This document shows, piece after piece, positions 15,732-25,008 of a DNA stretch of 64,000 nucleotides (position 1 is its first letter; the number at the start of each line of letters is the position of its first letter). The DNA comes from Desulfobacterales bacterium (GTDB taxonomy: Bacteria > Desulfobacterota > Desulfobacteria > Desulfobacterales > SpSt-501), in contig JAUQXK010000088.1 in NCBI GenBank assembly GCA_030834695.1, forward strand, positions 1 to 64,000, read 5' to 3'. The notes under the pieces were generated by a model. That model was given only the letters and a program-made list of their open reading frames with translations. It made no database searches and was not told the origin of the DNA. Position numbers and translations under genes: made by a program.

Positions 15732-17378
15732 ATGCATGCCACCCACCCGGCTCCGACGCGGATATCCGACGAAAACTCGGCCTTAAGGACCATTTTCGAG
15801 GGCACCGCCGCGGCAACCGGCGGACGTTTTTTCGATGCCCTGGTGATCAATCTATCCAAGGTCCTGAATACCCACAGCGCCTGGGTTACGGAATACCTTG
15901 AAGACACCCGTCGACTGCGTGCGCTGGCCTATTGGTCCGATGGCCGGCTGAGCCGGGATTTTCAGATCGACATTGCCGGGACCCCCTGCGAGGCCGTCAT
16001 CAGGCAATCCGGCATGGTGCATTACCCCGATCATGTGATCCGCTTGTACCCCGAAAACGCCGACCTGAATGCCATCAACGCCGCCAGCTACCTGGGGGCG
16101 CCGCTTCTGGATCATGACGATCGGGTGATCGGCAACCTGGCCGTATTGGACACCCGGCCGATGCCGGAAGACCCGCGCGCCCGAACGATTTTTCAGATCT
16201 TCGCGGCCCGGGCGTCGGCCGAACTCCAGAGGCTCCGGGCGGAATCCCAACGCCGCGAAACCGAAGAAAAGTACCGGCGCATCATCCAAGCGACCGATGA
16301 AGGTTTTATCCTGATGAACCGCGAGTTTGTCGTAACCGATACCAATCAGGCCTTCTGCCGCATGGTCGGTTGCAGCCGGGAAGAGATCGTCGGCCGGACC
16401 CCGCTGCGTTTCGTCGATGAGGATTACCGCCAATTCCTGATGATGAACCGCGACAACCTCTTTGCGGGCGACTTGACCGTGCTCGAAGGGACGGTCACGA
16501 CGCTCAACCGTCGCAAGATACCGGTGCTCATCCACGGCAACCGTCTGCGGGACGACCTCGGAGAAGCCGTCGGCACCATGCTTTTTTTAACCGACCTCAC
16601 TCAGCAGAAGCGATCGCTTTCACTGGCCGCCGAGGTTCAACGCGGCCTTCTCCCCCAGGAAACGCCGCACATCGAGGGATTGGACGTAGCGGGTCGAACG
16701 CTGAGCTGCGATGAAATCGGCGGGGATTACTTTGATTTTCTGGTCGACCGGCAGTGCCCGCAGGACGCATTCAGCATGGTGGTCGGCGATGTGACCGGCC
16801 ATGGGGTGGACGCTGCGCTGCTGATGGCCACGGCGCGCGCCTTCCTGCGCATGCGCGCCTCCCAATGCGGCGCCGGCGCACAGATCGTCACGGAAATGAA
16901 TCGCCACCTCGCACGGGATGTGACCGACAGCGGCCGGTTCATGACCCTGTCCTTCATCCGCTTCGACCGGTCCGACCGATCCCTGCACTGGGTACGGGCC
17001 GGCCACCCGCCCGCCCTGATCTACGATCCCTCGGCCGACCGGTTCAGGGAGCTCAGAGGCCGGGGATTGCCGTTGGGGGTGGATGACCAGTACCGTTACG
17101 AGGAGTACGTTGATGCCGACATCGCCTCCGGCCAAATCATCGCCATGGGCACGGACGGCATATGGGAAGCTTCCGACCGGCAGCGGAATTATTACGGCGT
17201 CGAGCGCTTCTGTGACGTCATTCGTCGGAATGCCGGCCTCAGCGCCGAGGCCATTCTTGAAGCCGTCTTCAGCGACATCAAGACCTTCACCCTTGGCGCC
17301 CGCCAGGAGGACGACATCACTCTGGTGGTGGCCAAGGTGGAGGAAAGTCGCAGCGCAGGGCCGGACTACATGATTTGA
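15732..17378 (+). CDS. GAF-PAS-PP2C (SpoIIE/RsbU type) serine phosphatase
   Basis: Start ATG 15732 is chosen because upstream codons run through the family E repeat; the product is 548 aa. The N-terminal ~165 residues form a GAF-like domain (ASYLGAPLLDHDDRVIGNLAV). A PAS domain follows at ~170-300 (IIQATDEGFILMNREFVVT, GRTPLRFVDEDY). The C-terminus is a PPM-type phosphatase domain with EIGGDYFDF, VGDVTGHGVDAALLMA, GTDGIWEA and QEDDITLVV, which provide the metal-binding aspartates. Such proteins sense a signal and dephosphorylate anti-sigma-factor antagonists (partner-switching). No cognate anti-sigma or STAS gene is adjacent, so the target is unknown. Cytoplasmic; no membrane segments. Confidence 0.88.
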   Translation: MHATHPAPTRISDENSALRTIFEGTAAATGGRFFDALVINLSKVLNTHSAWVTEYLEDTRRLRALAYWSDGRLSRDFQIDIAGTPCEAVIRQSGMVHYPDHVIRLYPENADLNAINAASYLGAPLLDHDDRVIGNLAVLDTRPMPEDPRARTIFQIFAARASAELQRLRAESQRRETEEKYRRIIQATDEGFILMNREFVVTDTNQAFCRMVGCSREEIVGRTPLRFVDEDYRQFLMMNRDNLFAGDLTVLEGTVTTLNRRKIPVLIHGNRLRDDLGEAVGTMLFLTDLTQQKRSLSLAAEVQRGLLPQETPHIEGLDVAGRTLSCDEIGGDYFDFLVDRQCPQDAFSMVVGDVTGHGVDAALLMATARAFLRMRASQCGAGAQIVTEMNRHLARDVTDSGRFMTLSFIRFDRSDRSLHWVRAGHPPALIYDPSADRFRELRGRGLPLGVDDQYRYEEYVDADIASGQIIAMGTDGIWEASDRQRNYYGVERFCDVIRRNAGLSAEAILEAVFSDIKTFTLGARQEDDITLVVAKVEESRSAGPDYMI

Positions 17379-17989
17379 GACAGGTGACCGCACGTTCCCT
17401 TCCCTCGATACCGCCTCTGCCGTCGATTGAAGAACCCTCGAAGGAATTCAGACGACCGCAGCCTACCCCCCAAACAGTTCACGCCATCCGCGGCTGGGTG
17501 CAACGGGATCCCGAATTTAAAACTTGACATTTTATTCGATTCGCTAATAGAACCAAAAGCCATTCATTCTCTGGATGAAAGACAAAGTTTAACCGATTGT
17601 CTTCTATCCATGAGCGGTCGATTCATCTCTATTTTTGGACAGGTTGAGTAAAGCGGATTTGCTCGGAGAGTTGAATGACGGCCCAATTAAGCACCCAATG
17701 TTTCTCGCTCCTGCCCGAATGTTTTACCTCTCCGGCAGGCAGCCACTTTCCCCTTCCGAAAGCTTCCAGAAACGCAGAAACCGAGTGCGCCCGGGATACG
17801 GCCAAGGCATGGCCGAGTGAAAGACGGTTTTCGATCATCAATCTCCGGACGCGCACGACATCAGATGCTTGCGGCAACGCCGCGGTCGACGGCTCGCAAT
17901 GCTTAAAGACAGCAGCAGATAGTAAAGCGAGTCACTTTTTCTATCCAGCCGATGTGGAGCCAACTCATACAAGGAAGGAGGAAGTTGCC
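17379..17989 (+). promoter_or_regulatory. Long leader/promoter region of the TRAP transporter operon
   Basis: This ~610-bp gap has no convincing gene. A candidate -35 TTGACA at 17524-17529 precedes ATAGAA with a 17-bp spacer. About 30 bp further is a hairpin (17573-17609). If this promoter is used, the 5' leader would be ~430 nt. AAGGAAGGAGGAA just before ATG 17990 is a strong ribosome binding site. No known riboswitch was recognised. Confidence 0.45.
17573..17609. promoter_or_regulatory. Imperfect inverted repeat in TRAP leader
   Basis: GGATGAAAGACAA, 11-nt loop, TTGTCTTCTATCC: 13-bp arms with two mismatches, just downstream of the candidate promoter. It could be an operator or an RNA hairpin. 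Confidence 0.5.
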
Positions 17990-19045
17990 ATGAAGAGAAA
18001 GCTTTTTGTGGGCGTCGTGTCAGCGATGTTGGTCATGGTCGCACTGGCCAATCCGGCGCTGTCCCAAGACAAGGTCATCAAGTGGAAGGTCCAGGGATTC
18101 GTGCCGGCCGGGATGCTTTTTCACGAGACCCTTCAGCGCACGGCGGACGAGGTCAAGACCATTACCGGGGGCAGGCTGGTATGGGAAGTCTTCCCGGCCG
18201 GCGCGCTGGTGCCTCCTTTCGAAGGGCTCAAGGCCGTGAGCGACGGGGTCTATGAAGCCAATTTCGGCTATACGGGCCAATGGGTGGGCAAGATTCCCGT
18301 GGCGCCGCTCTTCACGGCCGCTCCGGGCGGCATGAACGCCCTGGACATGCAGATGTGGCTCGAACATGGCGGAGGCAAAGAGCTGTATCAGGAGATGTAT
18401 GACAAATACGGCTACAGCGTGAAGGTGTTCCCGGTGGCGCCGCTGGCCATGGAAATTTTCATGTGGTCCAAAAAACCCCTGCGCAAGCTCGAAGATTTCA
18501 AGGGGATCAAATTCCGCATGATGCCCGTCATGGGGGACGTGCTGACCAAGAACGGCCTCTCCGTCGTATTCATGCCCGCAGGCGAGATCATGCCCAACCT
18601 TCAGAGGGGCGTCATCGATGCCGCCGAATACAGCATTCCCGCTTTCGACAAGGGCCTGGGCATCTGGGAAGTCTGCAAATATCTCCATCTGCCCGGGGTC
18701 CACCAGCCCGCTTCCCAGTTGGAGATCGTCGTCAACAAGAAGGCCTGGGAAGCCCTTCCGGCCGACCTGAAGGTCCTGGTGGACGCGGCCCTTTGGAAGA
18801 GCCGCCTCCAGAACTGGCTGTGGATGGAATCGAAGAGCATCGAGGCCATGGCGTTCTACAAGGAAAAAGGCGTCGAGATCGTCGAGGTGGACCCGGAGAC
18901 CGTGAAGACCTTCATGAAGTGGGCCGGCGCTTACCTGGACGAAATGAGCGCCAAGGACGAATTTTTCGGAAAGGTGTGGAAGTCCCAGAAAGAATTCGGC
19001 GGCAAGTGGTATCCTTACGCCAAGATGTTTTCGTTGCCCCACTAA
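17990..19045 (+). CDS. TRAP transporter substrate-binding protein (DctP family)
   Basis: A 351-aa protein. The signal peptide MKRKLFVGVVSAMLVMVALA has predicted cleavage near ALSQ-DK. The mature DctP fold shows ETLQRTADEVKTITGGRL, PFEGLKAVSDGVYE, the conserved Arg in GIKFRMMPVMGDVL and a Gln-rich C-terminal lobe. It binds an organic acid in the periplasm and delivers it to the DctQ/DctM membrane pair encoded next. The sequence style is nearest to the family often annotated for mannitol or chloroaromatic compounds, but that annotation does not fix the ligand. The downstream BKACE and dehydrogenase genes suggest a hydroxy- or keto-acid. Confidence 0.92.
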   Translation: MKRKLFVGVVSAMLVMVALANPALSQDKVIKWKVQGFVPAGMLFHETLQRTADEVKTITGGRLVWEVFPAGALVPPFEGLKAVSDGVYEANFGYTGQWVGKIPVAPLFTAAPGGMNALDMQMWLEHGGGKELYQEMYDKYGYSVKVFPVAPLAMEIFMWSKKPLRKLEDFKGIKFRMMPVMGDVLTKNGLSVVFMPAGEIMPNLQRGVIDAAEYSIPAFDKGLGIWEVCKYLHLPGVHQPASQLEIVVNKKAWEALPADLKVLVDAALWKSRLQNWLWMESKSIEAMAFYKEKGVEIVEVDPETVKTFMKWAGAYLDEMSAKDEFFGKVWKSQKEFGGKWYPYAKMFSLPH

Positions 19046-19141
19046 GGGAAGAGCAGCGGCGGCGAGTTTAGGCGAGGGCTGATACCCCGGCGGCACCGAT
19101 CGGGGTATCGCCCTCGCTTAATATCCCTGGAGGAAACCTGA

Positions 19142-19654
19142 ATGGAAAAAGTCTTCCGTTTTATCGACGTCATCAGCGAGTGGACCGGCAAGCTGGCCAG
19201 CTTCCTCATGGCCGGGCTGGTGGTGGCCATATGTTATGACGTGGCCCTGCGATATGTTTTCAATCGGCCCACGGCCTGGGGTTTCGAGATCACCTACATG
19301 GTGTATGGCGCTTATGCCATGCTGGGCGTGGCCTACTGCGAGAAATTCAAGGCGCATGTGCGCATGGACATGATCTACGCCAAGCTCTCGCCGCGGGGGA
19401 AGGCGTGGGTGGACGTGGTCTGCTACCTCCTGCTGTTCTTTCCGTTTCTCATCGTCCTCACCTACAAGTGTGCCGACCACACGCTGTGGTCTCTCCAATC
19501 CGGGGAACGATCCTCCGTCAGCGTATGGCGCCCGGCGCTGGGGCCGTTCAAGCTGATCATCACGCTCAGCTTCATCCTGTTTATTTTTCAGGGGTTGGTG
19601 AACTTCCTGCGCGCCCTGCGCGTCGCGGTCAAAGGAGGCGCCCATGAGTCCTGA
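19142..19654 (+). CDS. TRAP transporter small membrane subunit (DctQ family)
   Basis: A 170-aa protein with four predicted membrane segments (SFLMAGLVVAICYDVALRYV; TYMVYGAYAMLGVAYC; YLLLFFPFLIVLTYKC; LIITLSFILFIFQGL). A DctQ-like motif of two polar/charged residues (EKFKAHVRMDMIYAKLSPRG) follows the second. GGAGG precedes the ATG. It overlaps dctM by 11 bp, so the two are translationally coupled. It forms the inner-membrane complex with DctM. Confidence 0.9.
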   Translation: MEKVFRFIDVISEWTGKLASFLMAGLVVAICYDVALRYVFNRPTAWGFEITYMVYGAYAMLGVAYCEKFKAHVRMDMIYAKLSPRGKAWVDVVCYLLLFFPFLIVLTYKCADHTLWSLQSGERSSVSVWRPALGPFKLIITLSFILFIFQGLVNFLRALRVAVKGGAHES

Positions 19655-20963
19655 GCTGACCACAGTCCTGATGCTTCTGAGCCTGTTCATCCTCCTGGCA
19701 GGCTTTCCGCTCGCGTTCGGTATCGGCACCATGGGCCTGCTCTTCGGATATCTGACCGGCGGCAACGCCTTCCTCTACATGCTGCCCCAGCGCGTCATCA
19801 ACGGCACGCTTTCGGAATACATCCTGGCCGCGGTCCCGCTTTTCATCTTCATGGGAGCCATGATGGGCAGCTCGGGAGTGGCCGAGCGGGCCTTCGTAAT
19901 ACTCCAGCGCTGGATGAGCGGGTTGAAGGGGGGGCTGGCCGTCGCCACCATCACGCTGGCCATGATGTTCGCGGCCTGCGTCGGAGTGGTGGGGGCCTCG
20001 GAGACCGCCATCGGGCTTCTGGCCATCCCCTCCATGCGCAATGCGCGCTACTCGAATGCCCTGGCCAGCGGGGTGGTCTGCGCCGGCGGCACCCTGGGGA
20101 TCCTGATCCCGCCCAGCGTCATGCTCATCCTGTATGCCCCCATGGCCGGGGTCTCGGTGGTGGACATGTACGCGGGCGCCTTCATCCCGGGCATCCTCCT
20201 GGGGCTTGCCTACATCGTCTACGTCATCATCCGCACCATGATCTCCCCCGAGATGGGACCCAGCCTGCCCCCGGAGATGGGCCTGAAGTTCTTCAGCCGC
20301 GAATCTCTGGTTGAGGGTTTCAAATATTTAGGCCCGCCGCTCGGGCTGGTGTTCCTGGTTCTGGGATCGCTCTTTTGGGGAGTGGCCTCGCCCACCGAGG
20401 CCGGCGCTTTAGGATCGATCGGCGCCATCGCCCTGGGGCTGATCTATCGCACCATCACGTGGAAGTCGTTCACGGAGAACTGCTACCTGACGCTGCGCGT
20501 CACTGCCATGATCATCTTCATCGCCATCGCCTCCAATATATTCACGGGCGCTTTTCTGAACGCCGGCTGCGGCCAGGTCATCACGGACCTGCTGCTGGGC
20601 ATGGGGTTGAGCCCCTGGGGGATATTCGCGGCCCTGCTGATCATCATCCTGATCCTGGGCTGCTTCATCGACTGGATCGGAATCCTCATGATCATGGTGC
20701 CGATTTTCGCCCCGATCCTGTTCAACCTGAAGTTCGATCCCCTGTGGGTGGGGCTGGTGGTCTGCATCAGCCTGCAGATATCGTTCCTCTCACCGCCTTT
20801 CGCCTACTCCATATTCTATCTGAAGGGGATCGCGCCCGACATCCCCCTGAACGACATCTACCGGGGCGTGGTTCCATTTGTCCTGCTTCAGATGTTGATT
20901 ACGCTGCTTTGCATCATTTTCCCCGACTTGTGCCTCTGGCTGCCGAGAGCGCTGTCGCACTAG
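19644..20963 (+). CDS. TRAP transporter large permease (DctM family)
   Basis: A 439-aa protein of about 12 membrane segments. Typical DctM motifs are AFGIGTMGLLFGYL, AVPLFIFMGAMMGSSGVAER, the loop GGTLGILIPPSVMLILYA, the SPTEAGALG segment and the C-terminal ISFLSPPFAYSIFYLKG. It uses a Na+ or H+ gradient to import the ligand bound by DctP. It lies directly downstream of dctQ and upstream of the BKACE gene in a probable operon. Confidence 0.94.
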   Translation: MSPELTTVLMLLSLFILLAGFPLAFGIGTMGLLFGYLTGGNAFLYMLPQRVINGTLSEYILAAVPLFIFMGAMMGSSGVAERAFVILQRWMSGLKGGLAVATITLAMMFAACVGVVGASETAIGLLAIPSMRNARYSNALASGVVCAGGTLGILIPPSVMLILYAPMAGVSVVDMYAGAFIPGILLGLAYIVYVIIRTMISPEMGPSLPPEMGLKFFSRESLVEGFKYLGPPLGLVFLVLGSLFWGVASPTEAGALGSIGAIALGLIYRTITWKSFTENCYLTLRVTAMIIFIAIASNIFTGAFLNAGCGQVITDLLLGMGLSPWGIFAALLIIILILGCFIDWIGILMIMVPIFAPILFNLKFDPLWVGLVVCISLQISFLSPPFAYSIFYLKGIAPDIPLNDIYRGVVPFVLLQMLITLLCIIFPDLCLWLPRALSH

Positions 20964-21037
20964 CAGAGGATGCACCGCGAACAAGACGGACCGGACCGAG
21001 ATAGAGGTTCAGAACTCAGCCGAGGAGGGAGGACGGA

Positions 21038-21958
21038 ATGCCAAAGGCCATCATCACCACAGCGATCACCGGGAGTATCCACACGCCGACCATGAGCCCG
21101 CATCTGCCCATCACGCCCAAAGAGATCGCGGATGAAGCGGTCCGGGCCTGCGAGGCCGGAGCGGCCGTGGCCCACATCCACGTGCGCGATCCCCAAACCG
21201 GGGCCCCTTCCGTTTCGGTGGAGCTTTACCGGGAGGTGATCACCGACATCAAGTCCCGCTGCGACATCGTCCTCTGCCTCAGCACGGGCGCAGGACTGGG
21301 CATGACCGCGGAGCAGCGCTCCGTTTCGGTCCGGACGTTCAGACCGGAGTTGGGCTCGCTCAACTTCGGTTCGACTAACTTCGCCCTGTTTCCGCAACTC
21401 TCCCGTTATAAGGAGTGGAAGTTTCCCTGGGAGCCCCAATACATCGGCATGACCGAGGACTTCATCTTTCCCAATACGTTCAAGACGCTCAAGGAATTCT
21501 GCGGGTTCTTCCGGGGGAGCGAAACCAAGCCCGAAATCGAGATCTACGACATAGGGATGATCAACAACGTGGCCTACATGATCGAGGCCGGCCACCTGCA
21601 AAAACCGGTTTACCTTCAGTTCGTCCTGGGGATCCTCGGAGCCATCCCAGCCACACTTGAAAACGTGATGTTCCTGTACCAGACGGCACGGGCCGCCATC
21701 GGCGACTTCAGGTGGTCGGTGTGCGCCGCGGGACGCCACCAGATGAACATGTGCACCATGGCCTTGCTCATGGGCGGTAATGTGCGGGTGGGTCTCGAAG
21801 ACAATCTTTATGTTGAAAAAGGCCGTATGGCCAAAAGCAACGCCGAACAGGTGCAGAAGATCGCCCGGATCGCCAGGGAGCTTGGGATCGAGCCGGCGAC
21901 GCCGGACGAGGCCCGGCAGGTACTAGGCCTGAAGGGCTTGGATCAGGTGAACTTTTAG
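21038..21958 (+). CDS. BKACE family beta-keto acid cleavage enzyme (DUF849)
   Basis: A 306-aa protein with the BKACE fold. TAITGSIHTPTMSPHLPITP is at the N-terminus and the metal-binding motif AHIHVRD is near residue 45. Glu/His positions in the TIM barrel (LSTGAG, GSTNFALF) and MGGNVRVGLEDNLYV near the end complete the pattern. The family condenses a beta-keto acid with acetyl-CoA to give acetoacetate and a CoA ester, as in lysine fermentation (3-keto-5-aminohexanoate) and carnitine degradation. The following dehydrogenase could supply the beta-keto acid from a hydroxy acid imported by the TRAP system. The exact substrate cannot be told from sequence alone. Confidence 0.92.
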   Translation: MPKAIITTAITGSIHTPTMSPHLPITPKEIADEAVRACEAGAAVAHIHVRDPQTGAPSVSVELYREVITDIKSRCDIVLCLSTGAGLGMTAEQRSVSVRTFRPELGSLNFGSTNFALFPQLSRYKEWKFPWEPQYIGMTEDFIFPNTFKTLKEFCGFFRGSETKPEIEIYDIGMINNVAYMIEAGHLQKPVYLQFVLGILGAIPATLENVMFLYQTARAAIGDFRWSVCAAGRHQMNMCTMALLMGGNVRVGLEDNLYVEKGRMAKSNAEQVQKIARIARELGIEPATPDEARQVLGLKGLDQVNF

Positions 21959-22018
21959 AATGCCACCACCCAACTTAGCATCCCAGGCCCATATTGGTCG
22001 ATCGGGAAAGGAGGCCGA

Positions 22019-22981
22019 ATGAGATTGGAAGACATCAAAACCATCACCGTCCTGGGTGCCGGCATCATGGGACACGGGATCGCCCAAACCTTCCTCATGA
22101 GCGGTTTCCCGGTCCGCCTCTTCGATCTCAAGGAGTCGATCCTCGACACGGCCCGGGCGCACATCGCCAAAAACCTGGAGCTGTTTCACGAAATGGGGCT
22201 GGTGAAGAAGCGCGCGATCGCGCCGGCCCTCAAAGGACTCACCACCACGACGGACTTGCGGGCCGCCGTGCAGGGCAGCGACTTCATCATCGAGGCGGTG
22301 TCCGAAAATTTGGCGCTCAAACAGGATCTTTTCCAACAAGTGGAATCCTTTTGCGGTGGGGATGCCATCATCGCCAGCAACACCTCTTCGCTGATGCTGA
22401 CGGACATCGGCGCCCGTGTGAAGAAAAAGGAACGGCTGGTCATCACCCATTGGTTCAACCCCCCTCACATCGTCCCCACGGTGGAGGTGGTCAAAGGCGA
22501 GAAGACCAGCGATGAGACGGTTGATACGACGGTCGATCTGCTGGCCAGGATCAAGAAACTCCCTGTGAAGATCAACATAGAGCTGCCGGGCTTCCTGGTG
22601 AACCGGATCCAGGCCGCGATGGCCCGGGAGATCCTTGACCTCCATGAAAAAGGCGTGGCCAGCGCCGCGGACATCGATAAGGCGATCAAGGGCAGCATCG
22701 GGTTCCGCCTGGCCAGCATCGGGATGTTCCTCACCATGGATCTGGCCGGACTGGATATCTGGCTCAAGGTTTGCGAGAACCTGACCCCCAAGATTCAAAG
22801 CTCGACCGAACCGCCCAGGGCACTCCAAGAGCTGGTTTCGCAAGGTCATTTCGGGATCAAGAGCGGCAAGGGTTTCTACGACTATACCCTGGACTTCTCC
22901 AAGGCGGAACTGGATGAAGCGGTACGAAAGCGGGATACGGAGTTCTTGAAAAGACTGAAAGCGCTTTACTGGGACAACTAG
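22019..22981 (+). CDS. 3-hydroxyacyl-CoA dehydrogenase / L-carnitine dehydrogenase-like
   Basis: A 320-aa NAD-dependent dehydrogenase. The Rossmann motif VLGAGIMGHGIAQ is at ~11-23, ASNTSSLMLTDI follows, and a catalytic His is in ITHWFNPPHIVPTVEVV where true 3-hydroxyacyl-CoA enzymes have HFFNPVPVMKLVE. The C-terminal helical domain contains GFLVNRIQAAMAREILDL and ends with the GIKSGKGFYDY motif. The WFNPPHIVP form is shared with dehydrogenases acting on free hydroxy acids such as carnitine, so a non-CoA substrate is possible. AGGAGG-like sequence precedes ATG 22019. Its position next to BKACE supports the model of oxidation followed by cleavage. Confidence 0.85.
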   Translation: MRLEDIKTITVLGAGIMGHGIAQTFLMSGFPVRLFDLKESILDTARAHIAKNLELFHEMGLVKKRAIAPALKGLTTTTDLRAAVQGSDFIIEAVSENLALKQDLFQQVESFCGGDAIIASNTSSLMLTDIGARVKKKERLVITHWFNPPHIVPTVEVVKGEKTSDETVDTTVDLLARIKKLPVKINIELPGFLVNRIQAAMAREILDLHEKGVASAADIDKAIKGSIGFRLASIGMFLTMDLAGLDIWLKVCENLTPKIQSSTEPPRALQELVSQGHFGIKSGKGFYDYTLDFSKAELDEAVRKRDTEFLKRLKALYWDN

Positions 22982-22993
22982 CGGGAGGCGGTC

Positions 22994-23956
22994 ATGAACG
23001 TCTTGGTCACCGGCGGAACGGGGTTCATTGGCGCACAGGTGGTGCGCATCCTATTGGATAAGGGCGTAGCGAGACCGGTTGTCTTTGATGTCAACCCGTC
23101 CACGAAACTGCTCGCTGACGTGGCCGACCGGGTCGAGGTGGTGCGCGGGGACCTGGGCAACTTCAGCCACGTCTTGAACGTGGTCAAAACCGTCAGACCC
23201 CAGGTGGTCTACCACATCGGGGGCATGCTCTCGGTGCCCTCCGACGCCGACCCGGCGGCGTCCTTCCGGGCCAATGCCATGGGCACCTTCCACGTGCTGG
23301 AAGCGGCCCGGCTGTTTGACGTCGCCCAGGTGCTCTTTTCCAGCACCATCGCCACCTATGGAATCGATGTGCGCGAGCCTATCGTTGACGATTACACCTT
23401 GCAGCGCCCGCAACTCTTCTATGGCTGCACGAAGGTCTTCTCTGAGCTGTTGGGCCAGTTCTACAAGCGCAAGTACGGCCTGGATTTCCGAGGAGTTCGT
23501 TATCCCTCGATTGTGGGGCCGGGGGTGAAGACGCCGGGAATCGTCCAGTATAACGCCTGGGTGATCGAAGAATGCGCCAAGGGCAAGCCGTATGTCATGT
23601 ACGTGAAGCCGGAGACCCGCTGCCCGGTCATGTATTTCAAGGACTCGGCCCGGGCGATCGTGATGCTGGGAGAAGCTCCCGTTGAAAAGATCAAGATGGT
23701 GAACTACATCGTTGCCGGTCCCACCCCCGCAGCCAGCGCGCAGGAACTGGTGGACCTGGTGAAAGCCAGGGTCCCGGGAGCCCGGATCGATTTCAAGGTG
23801 GATGAAAACCGCCAAAAGCTCATCGATGGGTTCACCAAGCCCTTGGACGACGGCCTGGCGCGGAAAGAGTGGGGATGGGGGCCTGCATACGACCAGGAGC
23901 GGATCGTGGATGATTTCCTGGAAGAACTCAAAATCCATCCTGAACGGTATAACTAA
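22994..23956 (+). CDS. NAD-dependent epimerase/dehydratase-type SDR (threonine dehydrogenase-like)
   Basis: A 320-aa extended SDR. The NAD motif is TGGTGFIG (residues 7-14) and the catalytic YxxxK is in FYGCTKVFSELLGQFYKRKYG. The loop RYPSIVGPGVKTPGIVQYN and the pattern around FSSTIATYG resemble SDR-type L-threonine 3-dehydrogenases. It is encoded 12 bp after the hydroxyacyl dehydrogenase, apparently in the same operon, and ends convergent with meaB 24 bp away. Oxidation of threonine or of a related beta-hydroxy acid is possible; a sugar epimerase is less likely given the context. Confidence 0.82.
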   Translation: MNVLVTGGTGFIGAQVVRILLDKGVARPVVFDVNPSTKLLADVADRVEVVRGDLGNFSHVLNVVKTVRPQVVYHIGGMLSVPSDADPAASFRANAMGTFHVLEAARLFDVAQVLFSSTIATYGIDVREPIVDDYTLQRPQLFYGCTKVFSELLGQFYKRKYGLDFRGVRYPSIVGPGVKTPGIVQYNAWVIEECAKGKPYVMYVKPETRCPVMYFKDSARAIVMLGEAPVEKIKMVNYIVAGPTPAASAQELVDLVKARVPGARIDFKVDENRQKLIDGFTKPLDDGLARKEWGWGPAYDQERIVDDFLEELKIHPERYN

Positions 23957-23980
23957 CCCCTCGTCCCCATCTCCCTGCGC

Positions 23981-24919
23981 TCAGACCGGCAGCCGACGTT
24001 CAAGCAGCTTTTCGGCGGCCGTGTAAGGGTCGATCCCGCCGTGGCCGAGCTCTTTCTGAATGGAGGCCAGCTCCGGGGAATCCTGCAGCAGCCGTGTGGC
24101 GGCCATGTCCACAACCAGTTGGCGGAAAAAATGCAACCGGTTGCCGGCCTGTCGCTCCGCCAGCCGGCCGGTGGATTCCAGATATCGCCGGTGCTCAAAC
24201 AGACAATCGACCAGGTCGTCAACCCCCCGGTCCTGTACGGCGACCGTTTGGATCACCGGCGGGCGCCAGGCGTCCGGGGCGCGACGGCGATGGCTGGCAA
24301 TGCGTTCCATCATCTGCACCATTTCGTCGGCTCCCGGGCAGTCGGCCTTGTTCACGATGAACACATCGCCGATCTCCGACAGGCCGGCTTTCATGGCCTG
24401 CACCTCATCCCCCGTGCCGGGCATCGCGACCACTGCGGTCGTGTGAACACAGCGCGAAACCTCAATCTCCCCCTGCCCCGCTCCGACGGTTTCGATCAAC
24501 ACGACCGGATAGCCCATGGCATCCATCACCAGGGCAGCCTCCCGTGCGCTGCGGCCGATGCCCCCCGGAAGGCCGCGGGCGCCCATGGACCGTATGAAAA
24601 CCCCGCGGTCGGCTGCCCGGCGCTGCATGCGGATGCGGTCGCCCAGCAGCGCACCGCCGGAAAAAGGGCTGGACGGATCGACCGCCACCACCCCCACCCG
24701 CAAGCCGCGGGCCCTCAAATGATCAATCAGGCGGGCCACCAGAGTGGACTTTCCCGCTCCGGCCGGACCGGTGATCCCGATCAGGAAGGCCTGGCCGGTC
24801 GTGGGATAGAGGACTTTCAACAGCTCAATGCCGAGCGGGTCGCGGTCTTCGAGCAGACTGATCAGCCGGGCGCCGGCGAGCGGGTCGCCCGCCAGGATTT
24901 TTTCGATTTCGGGTGTCAT
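23981..24919 (-). CDS. meaB: MeaB/ArgK-type GTPase, chaperone of acyl-CoA mutases
   Basis: A 312-aa protein from ATG 24919 (MTPEIEKILAGDPLAGARLI). The P-loop is GITGPAGAGKSTL and the Mg site is VAVDPSSPFSGGALLGDR. Further motifs are LIETVGAGQGEIEV, INKADCPGADE and a C-terminal helical dimer region. It belongs to the G3E GTPases that protect and reload cobalamin-dependent methylmalonyl-CoA (or related) mutases. No mutase subunit or B12-binding protein is encoded in the window. The longer reading frame upstream includes repeat sequence and is not used. Confidence 0.92.
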   Translation of the reverse strand: MTPEIEKILAGDPLAGARLISLLEDRDPLGIELLKVLYPTTGQAFLIGITGPAGAGKSTLVARLIDHLRARGLRVGVVAVDPSSPFSGGALLGDRIRMQRRAADRGVFIRSMGARGLPGGIGRSAREAALVMDAMGYPVVLIETVGAGQGEIEVSRCVHTTAVVAMPGTGDEVQAMKAGLSEIGDVFIVNKADCPGADEMVQMMERIASHRRRAPDAWRPPVIQTVAVQDRGVDDLVDCLFEHRRYLESTGRLAERQAGNRLHFFRQLVVDMAATRLLQDSPELASIQKELGHGGIDPYTAAEKLLERRLPV

Positions 24920-24981
24920 GGACGCATCGCGGATGGAAGCCTGTTCCGCCGAACTCAATTCGGCTTGGAAGACCCGGGGAC

Positions 24982-25005
24982 CGCTCCCACAGGAAAAACG
25001 GCTTC
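24982..25005. repeat. Partial family D repeat end
   Basis: The minus strand reads TTTTTCCTGTGGGAGCGG, matching the left end of the 7563-7668 element. Only one end is recognisable in the 89-bp gap between meaB and the class IV aminotransferase. Confidence 0.5.
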
Positions 25006-25008
25006 GGG

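Noticed and set aside
17629-17877. Possible 82-aa minus-strand gene in the TRAP leader
   Set aside because: No family motif or ribosome binding site; it overlaps the presumed operon leader.
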